Assembly (NCBI RefSeq): GCF_028288465.1
Contig: NZ_JAQBNR010000043.1
Coordinates: 1 to 64,000, forward strand
From: Ferruginibacter sp.
GTDB lineage: Bacteria; Bacteroidota; Bacteroidia; Chitinophagales; Chitinophagaceae
Direction of reading: 5' to 3'
Length of the DNA stretch: 64,000 bases
Shown here piece after piece: positions 46,474-56,185 of this stretch (positions within the stretch are counted from its first letter, which is position 1; every line of letters begins with the position of its first letter). Below the pieces are notes generated by a model, which was not told the origin of the DNA, searched no databases, and was given only the letters and a program-made list of their open reading frames with translations. A program made the position numbers and the translations under genes.

Positions 46474-46751
46474 ATGTTTTTTTTTAGTCCGTATTGCTGA
46501 AACAAAACCGGGCGTTAATTTTATTTTGGAACCAGCAGTTGAGCCCTGGTGAAGCTGCATGGGCGACGCTCCGTTCAGGTATGGTACTGCTATAAGGCTT
46601 TTATCAAGCGGCTGCAAATATACAAATAGAAAGTGTAGAGGTAAATGATTTTAGCGCAGGGGGGTTGTTTTGTGGGAATGTCCATATTAAGTACAAGCGA
46701 TGCATTGGAATAGTTTCATCTTTTTGGAGTAAAACTAAGGGGGGCAAATGT

Positions 46752-47147
46752 TTACATCGTTTCCATTACCATTGGATGTTTTGGCTTCCACCATAGATAA
46801 TAATAGGCCAAAATTATTAAACCTATCATAAAAGGAATAATTGCTAAATGTTTGTAGGTAAATTCTCCAAATAGTGGATTGCCGTCAAAGTGTAAAAATT
46901 CGCTGATCATCCAGTAGGAGTTGGCGGTAATCCAAACAACAATAGCCACATTGTGACATACTTCACTCATGAATTGCCTTGTACGGAAGGCGATCACAAT
47001 AGCAATGATGAGGGTGGGGAAAATCATGGCAATACCCAGCGGCTTCCAGATCATGCACCAGCTGATATCTTTCAAAAGCCAGAATACAATGTGCAGATTT
47101 TCCATTTTACGATATTTTATCGGAATGGAGTACACTTCGTTGCTCAT
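46752..47147 (-). CDS. Hypothetical membrane protein with four hydrophobic segments
   Basis: Start chosen at 47147 (MSNEVYSIPIKYRKMENLH); an alternative start is MENLHIVFWLL. The protein has hydrophobic segments around residues 20-32, 36-53, 65-80 and 95-113, including WKPLGIAMIFPTLIIAIVIAF and LAIIPFMIGLIILAYYYLWW. It is an inner-membrane protein of no recognised family. It lies between aspS and rpsT on the same strand but is separated from rpsT by a terminator. Confidence 0.7.
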   Translation of the reverse strand: MSNEVYSIPIKYRKMENLHIVFWLLKDISWCMIWKPLGIAMIFPTLIIAIVIAFRTRQFMSEVCHNVAIVVWITANSYWMISEFLHFDGNPLFGEFTYKHLAIIPFMIGLIILAYYYLWWKPKHPMVMETM

Positions 47148-47263
47148 GCAGTAGTTAATTGTTGAAATGCGAATATATATCATTCACAATACAGGTATGC
47201 CGGGTGTTGCCTGCCTGCACCAAATTTATTGACCACAAGATTTCGGGAGAGAGATAGTTCCAT

Positions 47264-47299
47264 AAAAAAAGCCTGCCGAATGATATTCAACAGGCTTTT
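47264..47299 (-). terminator. Terminator of rpsT
   Basis: On the minus strand AAAAGCCTG (47299-47291) pairs with CAGGCTTTT (47275-47267), followed by T residues. It lies 25 bases after the rpsT stop. Confidence 0.85.
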
Positions 47300-47323
47300 A
47301 AATGATATGATTAAAAGTAAAAA

Positions 47324-47587
47324 TTATTTTACTGCAGAAAGCGCATTCACTTTTCTGGCCAGCTTGCTTTTTAAATTAGCAGCCTTATTCTTATGAATGG
47401 TACCGCGTTTTGCCAGTTTATCAATCATGGCGGTAACAGATGGTAATTTTTCTGCGGCTCCTTCTTTATTATCTATTGCCCTGATATCACGTATTGCATT
47501 ACGCGTTGTTTTACCGTAATAACGGTTACGCTCATTGCGTTTGGTGCTTTGACGGACATCTTTTTTGGTTGCTGCGTGATTTGCCAT
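47324..47587 (-). CDS. rpsT: 30S ribosomal protein S20
   Basis: Starts at 47587 (MANHAATKKDVRQSTKR); 17 open codons upstream are leader. The 87-residue basic protein has the S20 pattern of long helices with KSTKRNERNRYYGKTTRN-type basic stretches and ends AANLKSKLARKVNAL, the length typical for the family. It binds the 16S rRNA body early in assembly. Own promoter at 47610-47639 and terminator downstream. Confidence 0.96.
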   Translation of the reverse strand: MANHAATKKDVRQSTKRNERNRYYGKTTRNAIRDIRAIDNKEGAAEKLPSVTAMIDKLAKRGTIHKNKAANLKSKLARKVNALSAVK

Positions 47588-47609
47588 TTTTAAATCTATT
47601 TTTGGGCTG

Positions 47610-47639
47610 CAAAGATAAGGGTATATAATAAGAAACAAA
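47610..47639 (-). promoter_or_regulatory. Bacteroidota promoter of rpsT
   Basis: TATCTTTG on the minus strand at 47617-47610 and TTTG at 47639-47636 with 18 bases between: a good match to the -7/-33 consensus, about 23 bases before the start codon. Confidence 0.8.
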
Positions 47640-47995
47640 CAATATAACGGTAGTAATTTTCAAAAATGCGCTTACATGCTGAAAATCAACTTGTTTTATT
47701 TGAAAAAATCGGTTTCCTATATGACTTGACTTCATACAATCCCGTACTGAATTGGCGTATTTTCATGCCATATCCGTTTCACTAACGAGTTTAATTTTTT
47801 ATTGGCACTGTTTCTGTCAAATTAAAAGCCTGAAACAATTCATGTTTTATGAGACCTGCCAAAAGTATTTAAAGATGCTTTTTAAGGGCAATGTTTATAA
47901 CAATTTTAATTAAAATGCGTTTACTATCTGTTTATAAAAACCGATATTTGCAGACACAATTTGCAGCGATAAAATAAATAATTTTCTAATTTACC
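47640..47995. other. Intergenic stretch upstream of sucA
   Basis: About 355 bases. It contains the sucA promoter region; GATATTTG at 47943-47950 is one base off the TAnnTTTG consensus and is the best candidate. No gene or strong hairpin was seen. Confidence 0.5.
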
Positions 47996-50761
47996 ATGAA
48001 GGATTTTCAATACATCACGAATGCCCATCCCGCCTACATCGAAAATTTATACAATGACTTTATAAAAAATCCGGAAAGTGTTGATGCAGAGATGCGCAAC
48101 TTTTTTGAAGGCTTTGATTTTGCCGTAAGTAACTACAATGGCAATGGTAACGGAAAGCCTGCAGCAACAAATGGGGTAACAGCAGATAAAGCGCAGACAG
48201 ATACGGTTCAGCTGGACAAGGAATTTAATGTATACCAGTTAATTTTAGCCTATCGGCGAAAAGGTCATTTAATAGCCAGCACCAATCCCATTCGAGAGAG
48301 AAAGGATCGGAAGGCTAACCTGGGGCTGGAAAATTTTGGCTTCTCTGAAGCAGACCTGTCAACAGAATTTGAATCTGGAAGATTTGTAGGCCTGGGTAAA
48401 ACGTCCCTTAAAAATATTGTTAGCCATTTACAACGATGCTATACAACACACGTAGGTGTTGAGTTCAGTGCCATTAACAGCCGGAGGAAAAGGGACTGGA
48501 TTATTAACGCGGTTGAGCATACTATGCTGGAGCCCTTATCTCTGGAGCAAAAGAAGAGGATATTACAGAAATTGAATGAGGGGGTAATGTTTGAAAAATT
48601 CCTTCATACTAAATACATCGGTCAAAAAAGATTTTCGCTGGAAGGAGGTGAAACAACCATTGCGGCACTGGATGCCATCATTAATACTGCATCTGCCAAC
48701 AATGTGCAGGAAGTGGTGATCGGTATGGCCCACCGCGGCAGGTTGAATATCCTGGCCAACATTATGGGCAAAACCTATGAAAATATTTTTAATGAATTTG
48801 AAGGCACGGCAACACCTGATACAACCATGGGGTCTGGGGACGTAAAGTATCACCTTGGCTATAGCAGTGAAGTAGAAACCGATCTGGGGAATAAAATCAA
48901 TTTAAAACTTTGTCCCAACCCGTCGCATCTTGAAGCGGTGGACCCTGTTGTAGTGGGCTTTGCCAGGAGTAAAGCAGATGTATTGTACAACAGTGATTTT
49001 GATAAAATATTACCGATATTAATTCATGGAGATGCATCCGTTGCAGGGCAGGGTGTGGTATATGAAGTGTTGCAGATGTGCAACCTGAAGGGATATTATA
49101 CAGGGGGAACCATTCACTTTGTAATCAATAACCAGATAGGCTTCACTACAGATTTTGAGGACGCACGCAGTTCGGATTATTGTACTTCTATTGCCGCAAT
49201 GGTAAAAGCGCCGGTATTACACGTAAATGGCGATGACCCGGAAATGGTGGTAAAGGCAGTACAAATTGCAACTAAATACAGGCAGGAATTTAACAGTGAT
49301 ATTTTCGTGGATATGGTTTGCTACCGCAAGCATGGTCACAACGAAGGCGACGAACCGAAGTTTACGCAACCTCAGTTATATGCGTTAATTGATAAGCACC
49401 TTAATCCAAGGGAAGTATACACCCAGTACCTGATACAAAATGGCGAGGCGGACGCCCAGGAACTGGCTAAGGAAATGGAGAAAAAGTTTTTGGCAGACCT
49501 GCAGGAAAGACTGGATGAGGTAAAACAACATCCATTGCCTTATACTTTCCAAAAACCCGAACTGTGGTGGAAAAGTTTACGCAAAGCCACGCCGTTGGAT
49601 TTTGAAACGTCCCCGGTAACCGCTATCAGCGAAACCAATTTTAAATTATTGTTTGATGGGTTAATGAAATGGCCTGCAGATTTTAAACCCTTGCGCAAAG
49701 TAGAGAAGCTGCTGCAGGATAAAATAAAATTGTACAACGATGAGCATAAAGTAGACTGGGCTACAGCAGAACTGATGGCCTACGGCAGTTTATTAATTGA
49801 AGGCAAGGATGTGCGTATGAGTGGTCAGGATGTTCAACGGGGAACTTTTAGTCACCGGCATGCCATTTTGAGAGATGAAAATAATAACAATGAATATAGC
49901 CGACTGGATCATTTCACAGAAATGCAGGCACCTTTCCGCATTTATAATTCATTACTGAGTGAATATGCGGTGCTGGGTTTTGAATATGGTTATTCTATGG
50001 CCAACCCAAATGCACTGGTAATTTGGGAGGCGCAGTTTGGCGACTTCTGTAATGGCGCACAGACTATGATTGACCAGTTTATTGTTGCAGCTGAAACCAA
50101 GTGGCAACGTATGAATGGCGTGGTAATGCTGCTGCCGCATGGCTATGAAGGACAGGGACCAGAACACAGCAGCGCCAGGATGGAACGTTTTTTACAAATG
50201 TGTGCCGAATTGAATATAGTAATCACCAATATTACTACAGCCGCCAATTTTTTCCACGCCTTGCGCAGGCAGCTTTGCTGGTCGTTCAGAAAGCCTTTAA
50301 TTAATTTTTCGCCCAAGGCAAATCTTCGTCATCCAGGCAGCTACAGTTCAGCCAGTGATTTTACTAATGGAAAATTTAAAGAGGTGATAGACGATGTGTT
50401 TGTAAACGATGCCGCTGAAGTAAAAAAAGTATTATTCTGTTCAGGTAAAATATATTTTGACCTTGCTGAAAGGCAGCAGAAAGAGAACCGTAAAGATGTG
50501 GCCATTGTGCGACTGGAACAAATTTACCCCACACCACAAAAACAGCTGGATGAATTATATAGCAAATACAGCAAAGCCATCTGGCATTGGGTGCAGGAAG
50601 AGCCGCTGAACATGGGTGCTGCCAGCTTTTTGCGCATGAATTTAAAGAACATTAATTTCTTTATCATCAGCAGGGTACAAAGCGCATCAACTGCTACAGG
50701 TTATGCTAAAATTCATGCTAAGGAACAGGCTGAAATAATTGATACAGCGTTCAGTATTTAA
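47996..50761 (+). CDS. sucA: 2-oxoglutarate dehydrogenase E1 component
   Basis: A 921-residue thiamine-diphosphate enzyme. The N-terminal segment (YIENLYNDFIKNPESVDAEM) is the E1o subunit-binding motif; GMAHRGRLNILANIMGK, IHGDASVAGQGVVYE and CYRKHGHNEGDEPKFTQP are active-site and cofactor regions, and the C-terminal transketolase domain has PHGYEGQGPEHSSARMERFL. It decarboxylates 2-oxoglutarate and passes the succinyl group to E2. The E2 gene follows after a hairpin. Confidence 0.97.
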   Translation: MKDFQYITNAHPAYIENLYNDFIKNPESVDAEMRNFFEGFDFAVSNYNGNGNGKPAATNGVTADKAQTDTVQLDKEFNVYQLILAYRRKGHLIASTNPIRERKDRKANLGLENFGFSEADLSTEFESGRFVGLGKTSLKNIVSHLQRCYTTHVGVEFSAINSRRKRDWIINAVEHTMLEPLSLEQKKRILQKLNEGVMFEKFLHTKYIGQKRFSLEGGETTIAALDAIINTASANNVQEVVIGMAHRGRLNILANIMGKTYENIFNEFEGTATPDTTMGSGDVKYHLGYSSEVETDLGNKINLKLCPNPSHLEAVDPVVVGFARSKADVLYNSDFDKILPILIHGDASVAGQGVVYEVLQMCNLKGYYTGGTIHFVINNQIGFTTDFEDARSSDYCTSIAAMVKAPVLHVNGDDPEMVVKAVQIATKYRQEFNSDIFVDMVCYRKHGHNEGDEPKFTQPQLYALIDKHLNPREVYTQYLIQNGEADAQELAKEMEKKFLADLQERLDEVKQHPLPYTFQKPELWWKSLRKATPLDFETSPVTAISETNFKLLFDGLMKWPADFKPLRKVEKLLQDKIKLYNDEHKVDWATAELMAYGSLLIEGKDVRMSGQDVQRGTFSHRHAILRDENNNNEYSRLDHFTEMQAPFRIYNSLLSEYAVLGFEYGYSMANPNALVIWEAQFGDFCNGAQTMIDQFIVAAETKWQRMNGVVMLLPHGYEGQGPEHSSARMERFLQMCAELNIVITNITTAANFFHALRRQLCWSFRKPLINFSPKANLRHPGSYSSASDFTNGKFKEVIDDVFVNDAAEVKKVLFCSGKIYFDLAERQQKENRKDVAIVRLEQIYPTPQKQLDELYSKYSKAIWHWVQEEPLNMGAASFLRMNLKNINFFIISRVQSASTATGYAKIHAKEQAEIIDTAFSI

Positions 50762-50782
50762 TTATCTCTAAAAACAGAATTC

Positions 50783-50809
50783 AAAACCGGCTTATTGCCG
50801 GTTTTTTTA
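50783..50809 (+). terminator. Hairpin terminator between sucA and E2 gene
   Basis: AAAACCGGC (50783-50791) pairs with GCCGGTTTT (50797-50805) and runs into further T. It would stop or reduce read-through from sucA to the E2 gene. Confidence 0.88.
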
Positions 50810-50907
50810 TCCTGAAACTAAAGCAGTTCTAGAAGGATTAATTTAAATGGCTGCTGTTTTTTTATTGACAAGATTAACCGAAATTCGCACAACATTAAAT
50901 AATAACA

Positions 50908-52128
50908 ATGGCAATAGAAATAAAGGTACCTTCTGTAGGAGAAAGTATAACGGAAGTTACGCTCGTTAAGTGGCTAAAAAAAGACGGTGAATATGTGGAC
51001 AGGGATGAAGTAATTGCTGAACTGGAAAGTGAAAAAGCCACTTTTGAAATCAATGCGGAACAGGCTGGTGTGTTAAAAACAATTGCGGTGGAAGGAGATA
51101 CATTGAAGATCGGTGATATAGCCTGCAGTATCGATACGGAAGCAGCCAAACCTGAAGGAAAAGCAGCGCCGGCTGCGGTTGTGGCAGAACCAATAAAAGC
51201 AGCTGCAACAGAGCCTGTAGCAGCACCTAAAGCAATTGAAGCAGATGTAAAAGCAACGCCGGTAGCAGCGGCTATCATAGCGGATAAAAAAGTAGACGTT
51301 AAAACTGTGGTTCCCAGCGGCAGCAATGGCCGCATTGTAAAACAGGATGTGCTTGAAGCCATCAATAATCCCGGCAGAAAGCCTGGCGTTGAGTTGTTTG
51401 GCCGGGAGAAGCGTACAGAAAAAATGAGCAACCTGCGCAAAACAATCAGCCGCAGACTGGTGGAAGCTAAAAATACCACCGCGATGCTCACCACTTTTAA
51501 TGAAGTGGATATGAGTGCCATCATGGACATAAGGGCAAAAAATAAAGATAAATTTAAAGAAAGCCATGGAGTAAATCTTGGCTTTATGAGTTTTTTTACT
51601 AAAGCCTGTTGCTTTGCATTACAGGAATGGCCTGCAGTAAATGCCATGATAGACGGGGAAGGTATTCAGTACCATAATTATTGCGATATCTCAATTGCTG
51701 TGTCTGCTCCAAAAGGCCTGGTGGTACCCGTTATAAGGAATGCCGAAAGTTTGAGCATGGCTGAAATAGAAAAGAAGGTAGTGGAACTGGCAACAAAAGC
51801 GAAAGAGAATAAGTTAACAATTGAAGAAATGAGCGGAGGTACTTTCACCATTACCAATGGTGGAGTTTTCGGATCTTTAATGAGCACTCCAATCATCAAT
51901 ATTCCACAAAGCGCTATTTTGGGAATGCATAAAATACAGGACAGGCCTATGGCGATCAACGGGCAGGTAGTAATAAAACCCATGATGTACCTGGCTTTGA
52001 GCTACGATCACCGTATCATAGATGGGCGGGAATCGGTAAGTTTTTTGGTACGGGTAAAAGAACTGCTCGAAAATCCTGCCTTGCTTTTATTCGGAAAAGA
52101 TCCTGTGAAAAGTTTACTTGAACTATAA
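50908..52128 (+). CDS. sucB: Dihydrolipoyllysine-residue succinyltransferase (E2)
   Basis: A 406-residue E2 subunit. Lipoyl domain 1-75 with the modified Lys43 in [10 protein letters not shown], an Ala/Pro-rich linker (about 85-125), a short peripheral-subunit-binding domain ([18 protein letters not shown]) and the catalytic domain (175-406) with [16 protein letters not shown] and the active-site [11 protein letters not shown]. It moves the succinyl group to CoA. Ends just before a terminator-like hairpin. Confidence 0.96.
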   Translation: MAIEIKVPSVGESITEVTLVKWLKKDGEYVDRDEVIAELESEKATFEINAEQAGVLKTIAVEGDTLKIGDIACSIDTEAAKPEGKAAPAAVVAEPIKAAATEPVAAPKAIEADVKATPVAAAIIADKKVDVKTVVPSGSNGRIVKQDVLEAINNPGRKPGVELFGREKRTEKMSNLRKTISRRLVEAKNTTAMLTTFNEVDMSAIMDIRAKNKDKFKESHGVNLGFMSFFTKACCFALQEWPAVNAMIDGEGIQYHNYCDISIAVSAPKGLVVPVIRNAESLSMAEIEKKVVELATKAKENKLTIEEMSGGTFTITNGGVFGSLMSTPIINIPQSAILGMHKIQDRPMAINGQVVIKPMMYLALSYDHRIIDGRESVSFLVRVKELLENPALLLFGKDPVKSLLEL

Positions 52129-52145
52129 ATATTTTACATTTTATT

Positions 52146-52176
52146 AGCACGGCTGGTTTTGCCAGCCGTGTATATT
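52146..52176 (+). terminator. Hairpin terminator after sucB
   Basis: CACGGCTGG (52148-52156) pairs with CCAGCCGTG (52162-52170) around a five-base loop, followed by TATATTTT. The T tract is interrupted, so strength is uncertain. It overlaps the leader of the next gene. Confidence 0.65.
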
Positions 52177-52185
52177 TTGTATATT

Positions 52186-53382
52186 ATGAGCCGTTTTCAC
52201 TCCTATATAAACACAACAATAAAATTGGTTGAGTTGTATAAAGGCGATCAGCCTTTTGCCATTTTCATCAAATCTTTTTTTAGCAAAGAAAAAAAGTACG
52301 GTTCAAAAGACCGTAAACATATTGCTTCACTTTGTTACAATTACTTCCGCCTTGGTTTTGCCATGCGCAATTGTTCAGCGGAACAAAAAATAAAACTGGC
52401 TTTTTTTTTATGTGAAAAAGAATCCACTGATTTTGCTGAAAAAATAATTCCTGAATGGCATGACAAAATAAGTTGGCCATTAGAAAAAAAGCTGGCACTG
52501 GTAAAAGATCAGTTTTTGATAGCTGACATTTTCCCTTTTGGTTCGGAATTGAGTGATGGTATCACTGTTGAAAAATACTGCCTGTCAATGCTGGTACAGC
52601 CACTTCTTTTTTTGCGTATTCGTCCACAATGCAAAGTCACTACCACAAAAAAACTGGAAAAATCTAAACTCGATTACCAGTTGATTGGTACCGCGTGTAT
52701 TCAGCTTCCGGCTGCTGTGAATGTGGATGATTTTTTTATTATTGATAAAGAAGTGGTGGTGCAGGATTACAATTCGCAGCGGGTGTTAAATTATTTGCAG
52801 GTGAATGAAGACGGGTTATTGGGAAGCACAGTCGGCAATAAGGGAATCATTACCTGGGACTGCTGTGCTGCCAGCGGCGGTAAGTCAATTCTGTTATTGG
52901 ATACATTAAAACATAAACTAGATCTTACTATTTCAGATATCCGTCCGGGAATTGTAATGAACCTCCATCAGCGGTTTAAAAAAGCCGGTATTAAGCAATA
53001 CAATTATTTTATTGCAGATGTGGGCGATACCAATTTTTCACCACCCGCCAGGGATTATGAACTGATCATTTGCGATGCACCCTGTACGGGAAGCGGCACC
53101 TGGAGCAGAACGCCGGAACAATTGTCTTTTTTTGATTTAGACGATCTCAAAAAATACAGCGGCATACAAAAAAGAATTGCAGGCAATGTGGTGCCGCATC
53201 TTAAAAAAGGGGGCATATTTATTTACATAACCTGTTCCGTATTCAGGGAAGAGAACGAAGCCGTTGCTGGTTTTATACAAGATACACTGCATTTAGATTT
53301 ACTGCACCAGGAAATACTGGAAGGCTTCGGTAGAAGAGCTGATAGCATGTTTGTAGCCGTATTTAAAAACGAGGCGGATTAG
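52186..53382 (+). CDS. RsmB-type rRNA (cytosine-C5) methyltransferase
   Basis: The start at 52186 (MSRFHSYINTT) is preferred; an upstream TTG at 52159 lies within a terminator hairpin. The 398-residue protein has an N-terminal NusB-like helical part (YGSKDRKHIASLCYNYFRL) and a SAM-dependent methyltransferase with DCCAASGGKS, CDAPCTGSGTW (motif IV Cys) and TCSVFREENEAV (motif VI catalytic Cys). It methylates a cytosine of rRNA, by analogy C967 of 16S. Stop overlaps the opposing protease stop by four bases. Confidence 0.92.
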   Translation: MSRFHSYINTTIKLVELYKGDQPFAIFIKSFFSKEKKYGSKDRKHIASLCYNYFRLGFAMRNCSAEQKIKLAFFLCEKESTDFAEKIIPEWHDKISWPLEKKLALVKDQFLIADIFPFGSELSDGITVEKYCLSMLVQPLLFLRIRPQCKVTTTKKLEKSKLDYQLIGTACIQLPAAVNVDDFFIIDKEVVVQDYNSQRVLNYLQVNEDGLLGSTVGNKGIITWDCCAASGGKSILLLDTLKHKLDLTISDIRPGIVMNLHQRFKKAGIKQYNYFIADVGDTNFSPPARDYELIICDAPCTGSGTWSRTPEQLSFFDLDDLKKYSGIQKRIAGNVVPHLKKGGIFIYITCSVFREENEAVAGFIQDTLHLDLLHQEILEGFGRRADSMFVAVFKNEAD

Positions 53383-55349
53383 GGTACAATTACTTTTTTT
53401 GTAATGACTTTTTTATCATTGATAAGAACGGTGACAAAATACACTCCCCGGCTCAATTGCTTTACAGGTATAGAAAAAATTTTCGTTCCACTTACAGGCT
53501 GTTTCACCAGGCTGTACACTTTTTGCCCGCTGCCATTATATAGTTCTATTGAGGTATTGACAGCAGTATTTCTTGTTACAGAAATAAAAATATTTTCAAC
53601 TGCAGGGTTGGGATTGATGCTTATTTTTTCTATAAGATTTACTGTATTACAATTGGGGGTATAATTCACAGAGGCCGAATCCAGGTAAAAGCTGGTGTCG
53701 GAAGCAATGGTCATTTTGAAACGATATTCTATTGCCAGACTGTTTTTTATAGCGCTCAAATCATCGGTATAACTGAAGGTTTTTTTTGTAAAGTCGATGT
53801 TACTGGTTTTTAAAGTTGAAAGTGTTGTGTAGGATGTTTCGCCCGGCAGTTTTCTTTCTATATCCACAAACATATCCGCAGCCGTTTTAATATCCAGTTG
53901 CAACTTAATATCGCAATTGCTACCTGGCGTAATTTGTTGAGCGTATAATTTTTTTATCAGCATCACAAACGCATTTTTTACATCTGGAACACCATAACCG
54001 GTGCGATCGTTGGGCGTAGTAAATTTATCTGCCGAGCGCCCGAGCGCATCAATAATCTGCATATTGCTTACTTCCGGAAAAGCCTGCCACAAACAGGTTG
54101 TAATACCAGCCATGATAGGGCAGGCAAACGATGTTCCGGAGCCATAAGCCGGGTTACCACTGTTAGCGTCAGCTATTACCGCACGAACGCCCACTGCAGC
54201 AACAGTGGGTTTTACCTGGCCGTCACTGGAAGGGCCATAACTGCTGAAGCCTGCAACCTGCCTGCTTGTATCAACTGCCCCTACAGCCAGCACACTATCA
54301 GCATCCGCAGGAGTGGTAACGTAATGCCAGTTGCTTGCACCTTCGTTGCCCGCAGCAGCAACCATTAAGATTCCTTTTTTTGCGGCAAGGTCTGCCGCTC
54401 TGGCAATTGTAGTGGTATTGCCGTCCATGTTAGCATAGTTGTAATTAAAAATGGGATTATCAAAAGTGCTGTAGCCCAACGAAACAGAAAATACATCTGC
54501 TCCTAAACTATCCGCCCGTTCTGCCGCCGAAACCCAGTTATGTTCTTCTACCGGATATTCGCTGCTGATGTCTTCTGTACGATATAGATAGAAAGATGTT
54601 TTTGGCGCCGTACCTACAAATACACCAGGCATATTGGCAGCAATGGTACTTAAGCAATTCATGCCATGCGCAAAGTCTTCGTTTACACTTGCATTACCTG
54701 CGACAAAATCCCATGTTTCCAATACCTGGTTGTTGTTGCGAATGCTATCAAATGTAGGTAAGCTTTGATAATGATAAAACCCGGCATCCATAATCGCCAT
54801 TTGCATTCCTTCGCCCCTGAAGCCATGATTGTGTAAGAATTCAGCATTGTGTAAATGCACCTGAGGGTAAGCAACGCCATAATTGTAAAAACCGGCCGGA
54901 CTTTGAGGTCTGCTGGTTACATCAGCAGGTATAGCTGCTGCTACACTATCCGGTTGTTTATCACGATGTAAACTCAAAAATCTTGCTGCAACCGGGCTGG
55001 TGTTTTTTACAAAAGAAAAAGCATTGATTTTGTTTAAAGCCCCATTATCACTGGTTTGTATACACACCTGGTTAAACCATTTACTTACGCTGAGAATGGT
55101 TACAGTGCCGGATAAACGGATGCTGTCTATATAGGCAGGCGTAACAGGTACATCTGTTTCATCTATACTGATATTGTATCTAGTCCTTCTGTCAATAGCC
55201 CGTCGGGTTAAAAACTGTGACGGATTGCTGGTTGAAAACGAAGAGCCGTTTTTATCTTTTAACTGAATAACGTAACGGGAAAACTGGGCGAAACTATCGG
55301 TGTGGAATGCAATTAAAGCGACGTAAAAAAAAAGCGGTAGTTTCTTCAT
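53379..55349 (-). CDS. Secreted S8 (subtilisin-like) protease with T9SS sorting domain
   Basis: A 656-residue protein with a signal peptide (about 1-22, DSFAQ) and an N-terminal prodomain-like region (30-170). The subtilase triad is visible: Asp near 188 (MAIMDAGFYHY), His near 227 (FAHGMNCLS) and Ser near 404 (GTSFACPIMAG). The last 80 residues, with ISINPNPAVENIFISV, ELYNGSGQKVY and GVYFVTVLINDKKVITKKVI, form a type A T9SS sorting domain, so the protein should cross the outer membrane by type IX secretion and be cell-attached or released. Probably degrades extracellular protein. Confidence 0.95.
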   Translation of the reverse strand: MKKLPLFFYVALIAFHTDSFAQFSRYVIQLKDKNGSSFSTSNPSQFLTRRAIDRRTRYNISIDETDVPVTPAYIDSIRLSGTVTILSVSKWFNQVCIQTSDNGALNKINAFSFVKNTSPVAARFLSLHRDKQPDSVAAAIPADVTSRPQSPAGFYNYGVAYPQVHLHNAEFLHNHGFRGEGMQMAIMDAGFYHYQSLPTFDSIRNNNQVLETWDFVAGNASVNEDFAHGMNCLSTIAANMPGVFVGTAPKTSFYLYRTEDISSEYPVEEHNWVSAAERADSLGADVFSVSLGYSTFDNPIFNYNYANMDGNTTTIARAADLAAKKGILMVAAAGNEGASNWHYVTTPADADSVLAVGAVDTSRQVAGFSSYGPSSDGQVKPTVAAVGVRAVIADANSGNPAYGSGTSFACPIMAGITTCLWQAFPEVSNMQIIDALGRSADKFTTPNDRTGYGVPDVKNAFVMLIKKLYAQQITPGSNCDIKLQLDIKTAADMFVDIERKLPGETSYTTLSTLKTSNIDFTKKTFSYTDDLSAIKNSLAIEYRFKMTIASDTSFYLDSASVNYTPNCNTVNLIEKISINPNPAVENIFISVTRNTAVNTSIELYNGSGQKVYSLVKQPVSGTKIFSIPVKQLSRGVYFVTVLINDKKVITKKVIVP

Positions 55350-55415
55350 TTGTACTTTGATTAACCTGCTGATCAGGTATCAAATTTAAAAAGAATTATT
55401 GAAAGCGGTGGGCCG

Positions 55416-56153
55416 CTAATTGTGGTCAATCATGGTGAGTGTAATACCATAACCTAATTTATAGGCAGCTACACCGGGTCTTGCGGGCTGGTACTCCTGG
55501 TGAAGAAAGCGGTGATATATTAAACCAATGCCTTTACCATAATTGGATACGCTGAAATCTGTTTCAGTTAAAACTGCAGGGTCATTGGGATTACCAATTA
55601 CCTGGTCTGTTTCAAATACTTTTAAAGTACTGTCAACTGTTAAAGAGCCAAGCTGCAATGGTGCATTCAGGCTGTCATATGCATAATCCCATCCGTCATA
55701 ATAATTGTAATCTGAGTAAGAGGAGTTGGCATCGATGTAAGAATTTCCACGCCAGGTAAAACCATTTTGAATGGGCATTTTTAATTTGATAAAGCGAAAA
55801 TTATTTTCCACAAATTCATATGAATCACCTGTATTGATAGCAAAAAAAGTATTGTCCGCAATCCATTCGTCAGTAGATTTTTTTCTTATAAAGCGCCTGA
55901 TGCTAAACCCTTTTCTGCCAAGGTTATCGGTTACAGTATCCTGCACCAAATGTTTTACCTGGTAAGTCATCACTGTATCATTGGGAGTAATATTGTCGGC
56001 CAGTATAAGGGAGTCCAGCTGGTAAGTAATGTATTTGCCTATTTCCAGCGGAGCGTAATCACTAATGCTGTCTGTTTTGAACTCTTCGGTTTTTTTGCAG
56101 GCGCTGCAAATGATGGCGAGTGCCAAACCGGCTAATAAAATATTTTTTTTCAT
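55416..56153 (-). CDS. Hypothetical lipoprotein, 245 aa
   Basis: Signal peptide with lipobox IICSAC (Cys19) followed by KKTEE. The mature protein is predicted to be mostly beta, acidic and rich in Tyr and Asp (NSSYSDYNYYDGWDYAYD around 150), without catalytic motifs. It lies between the T9SS protease and mnmA on the same strand, 32 bp downstream of mnmA, and may be transcribed with it. Function unknown; conserved lipoproteins of this shape are common in Bacteroidota. Confidence 0.78.
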   Translation of the reverse strand: MKKNILLAGLALAIICSACKKTEEFKTDSISDYAPLEIGKYITYQLDSLILADNITPNDTVMTYQVKHLVQDTVTDNLGRKGFSIRRFIRKKSTDEWIADNTFFAINTGDSYEFVENNFRFIKLKMPIQNGFTWRGNSYIDANSSYSDYNYYDGWDYAYDSLNAPLQLGSLTVDSTLKVFETDQVIGNPNDPAVLTETDFSVSNYGKGIGLIYHRFLHQEYQPARPGVAAYKLGYGITLTMIDHN

Positions 56154-56185
56154 AAAACAGATAGGTTATTAATCAGACCCTGATT

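Noticed and set aside
50895-51647. A 250-codon minus-strand open frame antisense to the E2 gene
   Set aside because: It mirrors the Ala/Pro-rich linker and lipoyl domain of E2 in reverse, is low in complexity and resembles no family; the plus-strand product is a certain housekeeping enzyme.
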